DNA from: a virus
IMG/VR virus record: IMGVR_UViG_3300042900_000834
Span: 1-25,883 of that record
Length of the DNA stretch: 25,883 nt
Strand: one strand, 5' to 3'
The translations under genes were made by a program, and so were the position numbers. Below the pieces are notes generated by a model. That model did not search any database. It was not told where the DNA came from and saw nothing but the letters and a program-made list of their open reading frames with translations. This document shows, piece after piece, positions 14,984 through 21,960 of this stretch. Position 1 is the stretch's first letter; every line of letters begins with the position of its first letter.

Positions 14984-17052
14984 TTTTTGTTTCCCCAATT
15001 GTCGGCACCTTTTTTGCGACACTGAACCAGTGCACCACTAGCATAAGCACTGGGCCATACTTTGTAACGGCTCTTGACTTTGTAGTAACAGGCATCTTGT
15101 TTTTCATTGATCAGTAATTCACTAAACATTGCCCCGCCGCACTCAGGACATTGTTCTTGCGACTCCGCCACTGGTTTTATTCTATTTAATTCGTACATTA
15201 CCTTGTTGCCGGTGTCTGAACGTGAGGATGTAAAGCCCAATGCTCTAGCATAACGCTGTATCAAACTATCATACAATCCTGCACGACTTTGTTCTTTTTG
15301 TCCTGTCTCAACTTGTTTGCTGGCTGAAAAATATACTTTATTAGGTTTGTATTTTCCAATAGCACCCGGCACTCTGTCAGAAATAAATGTTTGAATAGCA
15401 TTTAACACCGTGGCAAATACACGGAATTCGTCACCTTCTCCTGTGACTTCTTGGCTGTTGTTTCTATAAAACTCAACACTCCATGCTTCTTCTTTTGTCT
15501 CTTGGCTAAATCCCTTGTTGAACATAATACTTAGAAAGGTGTTGTCATCTAATCGTGCTATGGCGTCTACATCACCGTAGTCACCCTTTTCCCATCGAAG
15601 TATTTTATAGGGTTGATCCAAGGCTTCGTTGACATCTTCGGGCACTACTTGCCCTTGGCGACGACGCAGTTCATTTCGAAGTCGTTGCATCACCTCTTCT
15701 TCGGCACCAGCTCGACCCATGCGCTTGATGGTCTGTGCCGCTGTGCCTGCCGCCTGTACACCACGAACAGCATCACCTGTTGTAGCACAACCTGGTGCGC
15801 CGGCTATGCATGCAGCCGCTGCCACAGCCGCAAGGCGGTCTTTGACAGACTCTTCCAATGGAATATCTTTAAAAAATTCTGGGTACTGATCCACCCAATG
15901 CCGCATGATGCGGCCTGCCATGGCATTGGCCTCATCTTCGTAGGGTGATCCTGTCTCGCCTGCATCCACGGGCATGGTAGCCAGTTCGTCTTGGCGAGCG
16001 TGTGTGAGTTCGTGTGCCAGAGTTCGTAAAATATCCAACACATGTCGTCCACTCACTGCCAGTGTAATTGAGCCAGTTTTGGTGTCAAACTGACCAAATG
16101 TACCGTTTCTGCGTGTCCACTCAGGATCGCGTTTTAATATAATTTTTGGAGGTTTCTCGATGTCAAGGTATTCAACGCAACTGTCTATAAATGGTTGTAG
16201 TGTTTCTTTGATGTCTTTGTTTTCCATTACACTTTCGCCACCACCGCCATCACCACCTTCTGCAGAGTCACTGCTAAATGAGTAACCTGGATAAAAATAA
16301 CCTCCGTAGCCATAGCGCACACGCTTTTTCTTTTTCCGACGTTCATTTAAGCTGAGTTCTTGATCCCGTGCTTGATTCACCGCTGTCTTTAACTTTTCCA
16401 ACAATCCATGTCTGCGCAATAATTTAAATGTTAAATTTTCTGGCCCAAACTCACCAGTGTCAGCAAGCCCGGTCTTGCGCATGGTTTTAACTTTTTCCCA
16501 GAGATTTTTGATAACTTCAACATTGCCACTTTTTAGTGCTTGTTCTATTCTATTGCCTAGGTCTTCGTATTTGCTTTTTACTGAAATGTCATCCACTGTG
16601 TGGTGCCGACGATTTGGCACACGAATCCATTTGTTGCTGATCAAACTATAAATGCCTTGACTATGATGTGGCTGTGTAGCATCTTGAACATAGAGTTCAA
16701 CATCATAGCCGGCAATTTTGTAATTGTGTTCATCGTTGTATTGATACTTTTTGGCATCAAACAACTCGCGGTAAACATCACTGTCACAAACTTCGTCAAG
16801 GTTGACTACTAGGTGCAGGTCAATATCGCTGTGTGGGGTGTACGTATAGGCAGCGTTGCTGCCGCTAATTGTGACATCTTGAATATCTAGGTCACGTATG
16901 CCCAAGAATTGACGAAAATCGTCAGCAATGGCCCGAAGTTGTTGTTCAACTTCAGGGCGCAGTTGTTCGTTTTGCCACAGACGCGGGTTTAATTCACTGT
17001 GAAATTTTACCGCGTCTGCAAGATTATAGGTTTCTAGTTCGTTGATGTTCAT
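14980..17052 (-). CDS. Nucleotidyltransferase-metallopeptidase modular protein
   Basis: 690 aa, the largest of the modular set. Order: nucleotidyltransferase with GSNAAYTYTPHSDIDLHLVV (64-83; D76, D78); helical region; basic and Gly/Tyr-rich linker (238-273, includes SAEGG); zinc peptidase with HELTH (347-351) and a likely third ligand in 'YEDEANAMAGR' (E372/E374); 'IPLEES' site (~398-402); hydrophobic signal-like stretch LAAVAAAACIAGAPGC (407-422); 'DVNEA' site (V474-E476); a beta-rich domain starting 'YKILRWEKGDYGDVDAIARL'; 'PVAES' (VAE 628-630); CPECGG zinc-knuckle-like segment; and a final cassette with C655 and C678. Start ATG 17052 has no Shine-Dalgarno but a TAAATA box. Both enzyme motifs appear intact; substrates are unknown. 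Confidence 0.83.
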   Translation of the reverse strand: MNINELETYNLADAVKFHSELNPRLWQNEQLRPEVEQQLRAIADDFRQFLGIRDLDIQDVTISGSNAAYTYTPHSDIDLHLVVNLDEVCDSDVYRELFDAKKYQYNDEHNYKIAGYDVELYVQDATQPHHSQGIYSLISNKWIRVPNRRHHTVDDISVKSKYEDLGNRIEQALKSGNVEVIKNLWEKVKTMRKTGLADTGEFGPENLTFKLLRRHGLLEKLKTAVNQARDQELSLNERRKKKKRVRYGYGGYFYPGYSFSSDSAEGGDGGGGESVMENKDIKETLQPFIDSCVEYLDIEKPPKIILKRDPEWTRRNGTFGQFDTKTGSITLAVSGRHVLDILRTLAHELTHARQDELATMPVDAGETGSPYEDEANAMAGRIMRHWVDQYPEFFKDIPLEESVKDRLAAVAAAACIAGAPGCATTGDAVRGVQAAGTAAQTIKRMGRAGAEEEVMQRLRNELRRRQGQVVPEDVNEALDQPYKILRWEKGDYGDVDAIARLDDNTFLSIMFNKGFSQETKEEAWSVEFYRNNSQEVTGEGDEFRVFATVLNAIQTFISDRVPGAIGKYKPNKVYFSASKQVETGQKEQSRAGLYDSLIQRYARALGFTSSRSDTGNKVMYELNRIKPVAESQEQCPECGGAMFSELLINEKQDACYYKVKSRYKVWPSAYASGALVQCRKKGADNWGNKK
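15164..15177 (-). repeat. Divergent VAE linker (PVAE)
   Basis: Minus strand AAACCAGTGGCGGA encodes KPVAE before the CPECGG segment of the 690-aa protein. It keeps the GTGGCGGA core only. Confidence 0.65.
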
Positions 17053-17060
17053 ACGAACTG

Positions 17061-17066
17061 TATTTA
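17061..17066 (-). promoter_or_regulatory. TAAATA box before the 690-aa gene
   Basis: GGTAAATACA ends eight bases before ATG 17052, in the 20-base gap that separates it from the glycosyltransferase gene. It resembles a T4-late-type box; no Shine-Dalgarno site is present. Confidence 0.4.
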
Positions 17067-17072
17067 CCGCAG

Positions 17073-17918
17073 TTACTTTTTCTTGGCTTTGGTCTTGGGC
17101 GCATCTGTGACCTTGGCGTCCGGTGCGCTAGCGGCTATAATTTGCGGTGGCGTGGTATCAACTACAACTTTGGCTGTGGGTTTGTACGTGGGATCCATGG
17201 CCTGTAAGGCACGATACAAGGGCTCTTGAGCCTGGAAGTCAAACACATAGCTGCCGGTGTGCTTGAGTAACACACGTTTGTCAACCCAAACTTTGCCGCC
17301 AATGTCACGCCAGTTTTCACAGAATGTCCAGTCTTCACTGTAGTAACGATTTTCACGCACTGCTGTATCATAGTAGGTGCGCAGGTGTTGATCTAGTTCC
17401 TTGGGCAAGCCAATGTCGTTGTTGAATGGGCGCACAGCTGGATGTGCGTTGAGTTTCTCAAATACATCACGCTTGACCAACATAAATCCAGTGCCGGTTT
17501 TTGATACTTCTTGTAGGCCATCTTCACCTTCTTCGGCTCCGTCAAAGCCGTTGACCACCCATTTCACTGGCAAGGTCTTCATGGGATACAATCCGCCAAT
17601 AACATCAACTTGACGATTTAACATCACCAACAGGTGCCAAGGTTCCCATCCAATGTCTGCGTCAATGAACATCAAGTGTGTTGAGTCAGGGTTGGCCAAG
17701 AACTTGGCCACCAACGTATTACGAGCTCTGCTGATTAAGCTTTCATTGGTCATGGTTTCCATGGTCCAGTCAATGCCCAGTTGTCGACAGGTGTTGGCCC
17801 ATTTAATGTAGCTCATAAATGTTGATTCTGTCAACATGCCGCCATAACAGGGCATGCAAATGTGTACGCGAGTTGTGCGCAAATAGTCAATGTTGACTTG
17901 GATTTGTTGTTCAGCCAT
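17073..17918 (-). CDS. GT-A type glycosyltransferase
   Basis: 281 aa. Starts MAEQQIQVNIDYLRTTRVHI; 'ICMPCYGGML' is the first nucleotide-binding strand and loop, and 'HLMFIDADIGWEP' carries the D-A-D metal/sugar-nucleotide motif (86-88). 'SKTGTGFMLVKRDVF' and 'YYSEDWTFCENWRDIGG' fit the acceptor-side and catalytic regions of the same fold. The last ~40 residues are Pro/Ala/Lys-rich and end KAKKK, probably disordered. AAGGA stands before ATG 17918. Possible roles are decorating phage DNA bases, virion proteins or host surface; none is shown by the sequence. Confidence 0.85.
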   Translation of the reverse strand: MAEQQIQVNIDYLRTTRVHICMPCYGGMLTESTFMSYIKWANTCRQLGIDWTMETMTNESLISRARNTLVAKFLANPDSTHLMFIDADIGWEPWHLLVMLNRQVDVIGGLYPMKTLPVKWVVNGFDGAEEGEDGLQEVSKTGTGFMLVKRDVFEKLNAHPAVRPFNNDIGLPKELDQHLRTYYDTAVRENRYYSEDWTFCENWRDIGGKVWVDKRVLLKHTGSYVFDFQAQEPLYRALQAMDPTYKPTAKVVVDTTPPQIIAASAPDAKVTDAPKTKAKKK

Positions 17919-17933
17919 TTTTTCCTTCTTTGG

Positions 17934-18641
17934 TTACTGATTAAATTCTAAACATATATGAGACTTATTTCTCATAGTACATTTGGTTGCAAAACTTGTT
18001 AGATAGTTGTAGAGATTGTCATCTATCAGTGCTATGTGTTCATGCCAATCGCCTTCAAACCCCAGGGGCCAGTAATTTATATAATTAGTTATTGTCAACG
18101 AACCTTGGTTGTTTTTTAATACTGGCACCAGTTTTTTAAAAAATCTATGCCATTCATCAGAATTGATATGTTCGAGACTGGCCACCATCACCACAGCATC
18201 CAGTTCACTGAGATCCAGTGACTCCCAATTGGTGTCAAGGTCTCCAAGATACAGCTGAATATTATCGCCACAAGGTGCGTTAAAATACTGTCTTGATACT
18301 GCACGTATCCAATGCTCGGCACTGTGATTGCACTCCACTGTTTGTATTTTACACTCATCATTGGTGTTGGACAAGAACACGCTCATCAATCCATCACCTC
18401 CGCCAATTTCCAGCATTGATTTTGGATGTTTTTTTCGGTTTGTTTTGATCCAAGCAAGTTGTTCAGTAAGATCTGTTATATTGGGCACATCATAAATGCC
18501 GTGCATGTAGCAGGCTGCTGGCCACATGTCTTCTTTGCGCAGGCCCAGTGGCCAATCTTTGAAATCTCTCAATATTCTATTGTAGTTGTAAAACTGTCCA
18601 TAGATGGGGTTGATGTCTGTCAAGTTGTTAACTATTTTCAT
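17934..18641 (-). CDS. SAM-dependent methyltransferase
   Basis: 235 aa. The SAM loop 'SMLEIGGGDGLMSVFLS' is a clear class I motif I, followed by 'IQTVECNHSAEHWI' (strand 2 acidic residue), 'YLGDLDTNWESL', and 'LDAVVMVASLEHIN' (motif IV-like). The C-terminal part 'INYWPLGFEGDWHEHIALI' is aromatic and probably forms the substrate pocket. It resembles small-molecule or sugar methyltransferases more than DNA methylases, as there is no DPPY/NPPY motif. It overlaps the upstream gene by 14 bases and precedes the glycosyltransferase, so the two may act on one glycan; that is inference. Confidence 0.8.
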   Translation of the reverse strand: MKIVNNLTDINPIYGQFYNYNRILRDFKDWPLGLRKEDMWPAACYMHGIYDVPNITDLTEQLAWIKTNRKKHPKSMLEIGGGDGLMSVFLSNTNDECKIQTVECNHSAEHWIRAVSRQYFNAPCGDNIQLYLGDLDTNWESLDLSELDAVVMVASLEHINSDEWHRFFKKLVPVLKNNQGSLTITNYINYWPLGFEGDWHEHIALIDDNLYNYLTSFATKCTMRNKSHICLEFNQ

Positions 18642-19098
18642 TCATGGTCCAGTGTTGGTAATTTTTCATCAACCAAGCGTACACAGGTGAGGAAAAAGCA
18701 AAGTTGACTGTGCCGTTGCGGCCCAATACTCCCCAGAACTTGTCAGCATCGGTAGAATCATCATAGAGGTAATTGCAACTGCCTAGGTTAAAAAATTCAG
18801 TGATATTGACATGATCCAAGATGAATTTATCAACATTAATTACTGTGTCAGCCAGTATATTTCCTTGTTCATCAACTTGTGTGTGCAACGCTGTTTTGTT
18901 TTTTAATTGAATAGTCAGCAAGTGCTCACCGCCGGCGTCATCAAATGTGTGAGTTATTACTTCGGGCAATTGATCAGATCTTGCAGTGAAAATAACATCG
19001 CCGTCAAATCCAATTACCACAGTCACAGGCAATCGAGTGTTGATTGCTGAGAGTACAATGTCAATTTGAGATGTAAATGCTGAGTTTGCTGATGGCAT
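18628..19098 (-). CDS. Beta-sandwich protein, paralog of 20269-20700
   Basis: 156 aa from ATG 19098. It shares with the 143-aa protein at 20269-20700 a repeated layout: N-terminal strands with 'V.I..DG..I..A', then 'DE.GNI..D..I.' and a C-terminal 'G..G.NG.V...FS.P.Y.WL' signature. The alternating polar-hydrophobic pattern suggests a carbohydrate-binding-like sandwich, and the location next to the methyltransferase and glycosyltransferase is compatible with that. No catalytic residues are visible. The start codon lies inside a 7-base inverted repeat (19096-19119). Confidence 0.72.
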   Translation of the reverse strand: MPSANSAFTSQIDIVLSAINTRLPVTVVIGFDGDVIFTARSDQLPEVITHTFDDAGGEHLLTIQLKNKTALHTQVDEQGNILADTVINVDKFILDHVNITEFFNLGSCNYLYDDSTDADKFWGVLGRNGTVNFAFSSPVYAWLMKNYQHWTMNENS

Positions 19099-19119
19099 AT
19101 CAATATTTAATATGATATG
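19096..19119. repeat. Inverted repeat spanning the start of the beta-sandwich gene
   Basis: Arms CATATCA and TGATATG (7 bases) enclose an AT-rich centre. The gene's ATG lies in one arm and a TAAATA box in the centre, so it may affect transcription or translation start. Confidence 0.4.
19104..19109 (-). promoter_or_regulatory. TAAATA box before the beta-sandwich gene
   Basis: TTAAATATT ends five bases before ATG 19098; no Shine-Dalgarno site is present. It is one of five such boxes in this window. Confidence 0.3.
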
Positions 19120-19136
19120 CTGTGGTGGTGATAGTT

Positions 19137-19277
19137 TTATGACGCCAGACGCACGCCCATGCCAATTAGCACAGTTTTTGTTCGTTGTTGTGTGGGAGTC
19201 ATCTGTGCCAGCGGACTTCCGTGTTGTCTAGGTTTTGACACCAGCGGTGATTTAAGTTGCTGAGGCTTCGTCAACAT
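19137..19277 (-). CDS. Possible 46-aa gene in the gap after the HxGH protein
   Basis: The gap between the genes on either side is 153 bases, large for this compact window. An open frame from ATG 19277 starts MLTKPQQLKSPLVSKPRQ, is basic, and ends 'KTVLIGMGVRLAS'. It overlaps the last 26 bases of the HxGH gene. No ribosome site is visible, and I recognise no family. It is plausible because of spacing and a protein-like composition, but unproven. Confidence 0.4.
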   Translation of the reverse strand: MLTKPQQLKSPLVSKPRQHGSPLAQMTPTQQRTKTVLIGMGVRLAS

Positions 19278-20253
19278 AATCAGTATTTTCGCCAATGTCA
19301 ATTTCGCGCCCTTGGGCAACGGGACGACGGCCTTGTTTGGTACTAAAATCTTCCAGGCGTGCCAACGCTTGTACTTTGGCCTGCATGGCACCGGCCTTGT
19401 ACAGCAAATGCTCAACACCGCGATAATTACCAACCTTGAGCATTTCCACTATTTCAACCAGTTGTTTAGCCAAGCTGTTTTTGAGACTACCTTCGTTCCA
19501 AGTGCCTAGGCCACCGTTGGGACGAATTTGAATCCCTTCTTCGGGATCATTGACCAGCGTGGCTTCGTCAACTGTTTTTTCATCTGGGCCATTGGGCATG
19601 GGCACACTGCTGGGGTTTAACGTACCAACACCGCCACCAATTGGCGCACCTTGTAACTGTTCTTTTACTTCGTTGCCCATGCCAGCGTCTAGTAACTTAA
19701 TGGTGACATCGGTGAGTTTGTCGTTGCCATCAGTGGTTGGATACAAAGCATGTACCAAGTTGACTTTTTGTTTTGGTGACATCTTTGGCCACTTGCTACG
19801 AATCTCAGTGGCACTGGTCATGCCATTGCCAAATTGCACCACTGGCAAGTAAGCCATGTAGCCATGTTTACTCATAGGTGCAAGTCCATTGCGTTTGTAG
19901 GGTTGCAGGTAGGCAGGTTCACCTTTCTTTTTAACGCCGCCGGGTTGTGGTTGTTCATTGCGATCTTTTTCACTGCGAACAAAAATTAGTTGGGTTTCGT
20001 TGGGATCAAAGTGCTGTGTGATTTCCTCGGCACGAAACGGGTTTTTGACTTGTGTAAATCTATGTGCGGGAATGCCAGCCAATCGAGCTAGTTTTTCTTT
20101 GATGGGAAAGGGAAATGGTCGTGTGCTGGTATCGTCTGTGGCTGCAATATAAATGTCAGCACTGGGAAATGCGGCACGGGCTGAATCATAAAGGGCTTTG
20201 TGACCTGCATGAAATGGATGGAAACCACCGGGAATAATCACTAATTTTTTCAT
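19252..20253 (-). CDS. HxGH nucleotidylyltransferase-like protein
   Basis: 333 aa. Residues 1-160 are a nucleotidylyltransferase fold: 'IIPGGFHPFHAGH' with HAGH at 15-18 and 'TSATEIR' at 146-152 (ISSTxIR-like), as in NMN or pantetheine-phosphate adenylyltransferases and cytidylyltransferases. Such enzymes join a nucleotide to a phosphorylated small molecule; the substrate cannot be read here. Residues ~200-333 are an extra helical and Gly-rich region not found in the basic enzyme, with 'TVDEA' (VDE 228-230) and 'YVDEAS' (327-329), which fit the hydrophobic-x-E, Ala pattern of the packaged proteins. No head tag is present at the N-terminus. A TAAATA box precedes ATG 20253. Confidence 0.85.
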   Translation of the reverse strand: MKKLVIIPGGFHPFHAGHKALYDSARAAFPSADIYIAATDDTSTRPFPFPIKEKLARLAGIPAHRFTQVKNPFRAEEITQHFDPNETQLIFVRSEKDRNEQPQPGGVKKKGEPAYLQPYKRNGLAPMSKHGYMAYLPVVQFGNGMTSATEIRSKWPKMSPKQKVNLVHALYPTTDGNDKLTDVTIKLLDAGMGNEVKEQLQGAPIGGGVGTLNPSSVPMPNGPDEKTVDEATLVNDPEEGIQIRPNGGLGTWNEGSLKNSLAKQLVEIVEMLKVGNYRGVEHLLYKAGAMQAKVQALARLEDFSTKQGRRPVAQGREIDIGENTDYVDEASAT

Positions 20254-20258
20254 ACTGG

Positions 20259-20264
20259 TATTTA
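20259..20264 (-). promoter_or_regulatory. TAAATA box before the HxGH gene
   Basis: GATAAATACC, the best match here to a T4 late promoter core, ends five bases before ATG 20253 in a 15-base gap. There is no Shine-Dalgarno site. Confidence 0.4.
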
Positions 20265-20268
20265 TCGG

Positions 20269-20700
20269 TTACATGTTTTCTAATAGCCACAAGTAAATTG
20301 GGCCAGAAAACTTTAGGGTAACTTGACCATTGCAACCCATTTTGCCATAAAATTTTTCTATTACTTTGTTACCGGTACCATTAAAATCATGTGTATAATC
20401 GGCTAATTCGTAAAATGTGTGTTCCAAAGGAATTTTATCTAAACATACATCCGAAATTTCAATGATGCGATCATCTATGATATTGCCAGCTTCATCTAAC
20501 ACAGTGTGGTCGGGCTGTTTACCCTGCATGATTATTTCCAACGCATATTCAGCATCATCAACATCTTCGCAAGCATGACTTATGTCTGTAAACTCAGTGC
20601 CAAGTTCGGCATTATAGATCACCACACCATCTAGTTTGACCAACAATGTTAAATCTGCACCAGTGGCACGGGCTTTAAAATCAATTGAAAAGTCACTCAT
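20269..20700 (-). CDS. Beta-sandwich protein, paralog of 18628-19098
   Basis: 143 aa from ATG 20700, one base after the preceding stop. Begins MSDFSIDFKARATGADLTLL. It shares the 'LDEAGNIIDDRIIEI', 'YGKMGCNGQVTLKFSGPIY' and 'WLLENM' regions with the 156-aa protein ~1.6 kb further along, so one probably arose by duplication. The fold looks like a small sandwich of strands; virion or glycan-binding role is possible. No enzymatic motif. Confidence 0.75.
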   Translation of the reverse strand: MSDFSIDFKARATGADLTLLVKLDGVVIYNAELGTEFTDISHACEDVDDAEYALEIIMQGKQPDHTVLDEAGNIIDDRIIEISDVCLDKIPLEHTFYELADYTHDFNGTGNKVIEKFYGKMGCNGQVTLKFSGPIYLWLLENM

Positions 20701-20701
20701 G

Positions 20702-21070
20702 TCAATATGACAGCATTAATTTGGTGATAGTACCATCATCAAAGTCTTCGACTCTGGCTCGGATCCAAGTAAAATTACCGGTGATATTGTGACTAAAATT
20801 GTCAGTCACAGCATCAGTGAGTGCATCTACTGAGTCAATTCGGAACCAATCTGCGGCAGTGGCCGGGGTTCCTTCAAGACTGCCTTCAATTGTTATTAGG
20901 CCTTGAAATCCTGACAGGAAATACGCCACGGTCTGCAATCCGCCAAATCCACCATAATAGTTGGCAGCTTGTTGAGCAGGGCCTGCCCAGTCAAGACTTG
21001 AACCATCGTAGTTACCAGACGGAGTTCCGTAGGAGGTGGTGGGCAGTAATTGTAGCGTGGTAGTTTTCAT
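20702..21070 (-). CDS. Probable phage structural protein, 122 aa
   Basis: Starts MKTTTLQLLPTTSYGTPSGN; composition is Gly/Ser/aromatic-rich and beta-like, with 'GLITIEGSLEGTPATAADWF' and 'NITGNFTWIRARVEDFDDGT'. This style is common in small virion-associated proteins of T4-like environmental phages, but no named family can be given. The ATG overlaps the preceding TAA by one base (TAATG), so translation is probably coupled. Confidence 0.7.
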   Translation of the reverse strand: MKTTTLQLLPTTSYGTPSGNYDGSSLDWAGPAQQAANYYGGFGGLQTVAYFLSGFQGLITIEGSLEGTPATAADWFRIDSVDALTDAVTDNFSHNITGNFTWIRARVEDFDDGTITKLMLSY

Positions 21071-21234
21071 TATGCTCGATCCGCTTCCACAACAACACTG
21101 GGTCCCGCCAGCTCTTCGGCCACACTTTGCAATGCGGCAACAATGTCATCGGTGGCAATGTCGCCACCAGCATCGGTATCTTTGATCAATTTTGAGAGTT
21201 TGATCACAACTACTTCTTCGTGTATTTTAGCCAT
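21070..21234 (-). CDS. 54-aa hypothetical protein
   Basis: A short gene that fills the space between its neighbours. It starts MAKIHEEVVVIKLSKLIKDT and ends 'GPSVVVEADRA'. The pattern is strand, helix ('DDIVAALQSVAEELAG'), strand, so a small alpha/beta fold. Its stop overlaps the next start as TAATG. It contains SVAEEL, but within a predicted helix, so I do not count it as a linker site. Its even codon-like pattern and fit in the operon support it; function unknown. Confidence 0.65.
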   Translation of the reverse strand: MAKIHEEVVVIKLSKLIKDTDAGGDIATDDIVAALQSVAEELAGPSVVVEADRA

Positions 21235-21240
21235 AGTCAA

Positions 21241-21960
21241 TTATTTAGTTAATATCCTTGCAGTTTTTCTAATTAATCCGGGACTCATTAGTTCCAGCAT
21301 GAATGGTATAGCATCATCATTGTGATCAAAAAAATGATGTCGTTGCAGTCTTAGTTCAGACGATCTGTAGGCACCGCTGGCACGACGATTGATTATTTTA
21401 TCCAGACTTGGACATAGTCTCAACTCCATTTGACTACTTAGAAAATTACTAACTGTGATTTTTTCTTTCTCACTCAGCCAGCATTCTTTAAAATAGCTTC
21501 GAGAATTGTACTTGCTTTCGGCTAGCGCGATTGAGTCTCTTGGCCTGCTAATCACTGCTTCTCTCACTTTGAAATTGGTGATATAAGGTAGTTGTTGTAG
21601 CTGATTAATAATGTCCAGCTCACTGGCGTACACATATCCCCAACTGCCACTTACCATCAGATGCACCTGGTCATGATGTACTCTTAATTTATCAGCAAAA
21701 TCCAATAAATCTTCAAGGTTGCCAACTCGTGCAGGGTCTTTCATTCTCCAGCTACCGCCTTGGTTTATGTAGCGTTGCTGATTGCTAAACGACTGAGTAA
21801 TGAGTTTGCTGGCCTCCAGCTCGTCGTGTATTCGTAAAGTATTTCGAAGACAGCAAACGCTGGCCAGCCTGAAACTCAACACATATTGATACCTATCAAA
21901 AAATAGTCGATCAGTGGGTGCTTTTTTAATTGCCGAGTCCGTCAACGACGATGAAACCAT
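21241..21960 (-). CDS. Hypothetical protein after clpA, 239 aa
   Basis: ATG 21960 lies inside the end of clpA (35-base overlap) with an AGGT site eight bases before it. The body is mixed alpha/beta with 'VHLMVSGSWGYVYASELDII' and 'REAVISRPRDSIALAESKYNSRSY', and a C-terminal 'RHHFFDHNDDAIPFMLELM'. The paired histidines and aspartates could bind metal, but no family is recognised. Coupling with clpA suggests shared early expression. Confidence 0.7.
   Translation of the reverse strand: MVSSSLTDSAIKKAPTDRLFFDRYQYVLSFRLASVCCLRNTLRIHDELEASKLITQSFSNQQRYINQGGSWRMKDPARVGNLEDLLDFADKLRVHHDQVHLMVSGSWGYVYASELDIINQLQQLPYITNFKVREAVISRPRDSIALAESKYNSRSYFKECWLSEKEKITVSNFLSSQMELRLCPSLDKIINRRASGAYRSSELRLQRHHFFDHNDDAIPFMLELMSPGLIRKTARILTK
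21242..21247 (-). promoter_or_regulatory. TAAATA box before the 54-aa gene
   Basis: CTAAATAAT ends seven bases before ATG 21234. It includes the TAA stop of the upstream gene, so chance is more likely here than at the other boxes. Confidence 0.22.

Noticed and set aside
14583-15022. Longer starts at 14633 and 15022 for the genes starting at 14582 and 14983
   Set aside because: ATGA overlaps and tag-like N-termini support the shorter starts.
19278-19433. Longer start for the small frame ending at 19137
   Set aside because: The N-terminal extension lies wholly inside the HxGH gene in another frame and is Cys/Pro-rich nonsense; only the last 46 codons are plausible.
21070-21234. SVAEEL in the 54-aa protein as a cleavage site
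   Set aside because: It lies in a predicted helix of a tiny untagged protein and not between domains.
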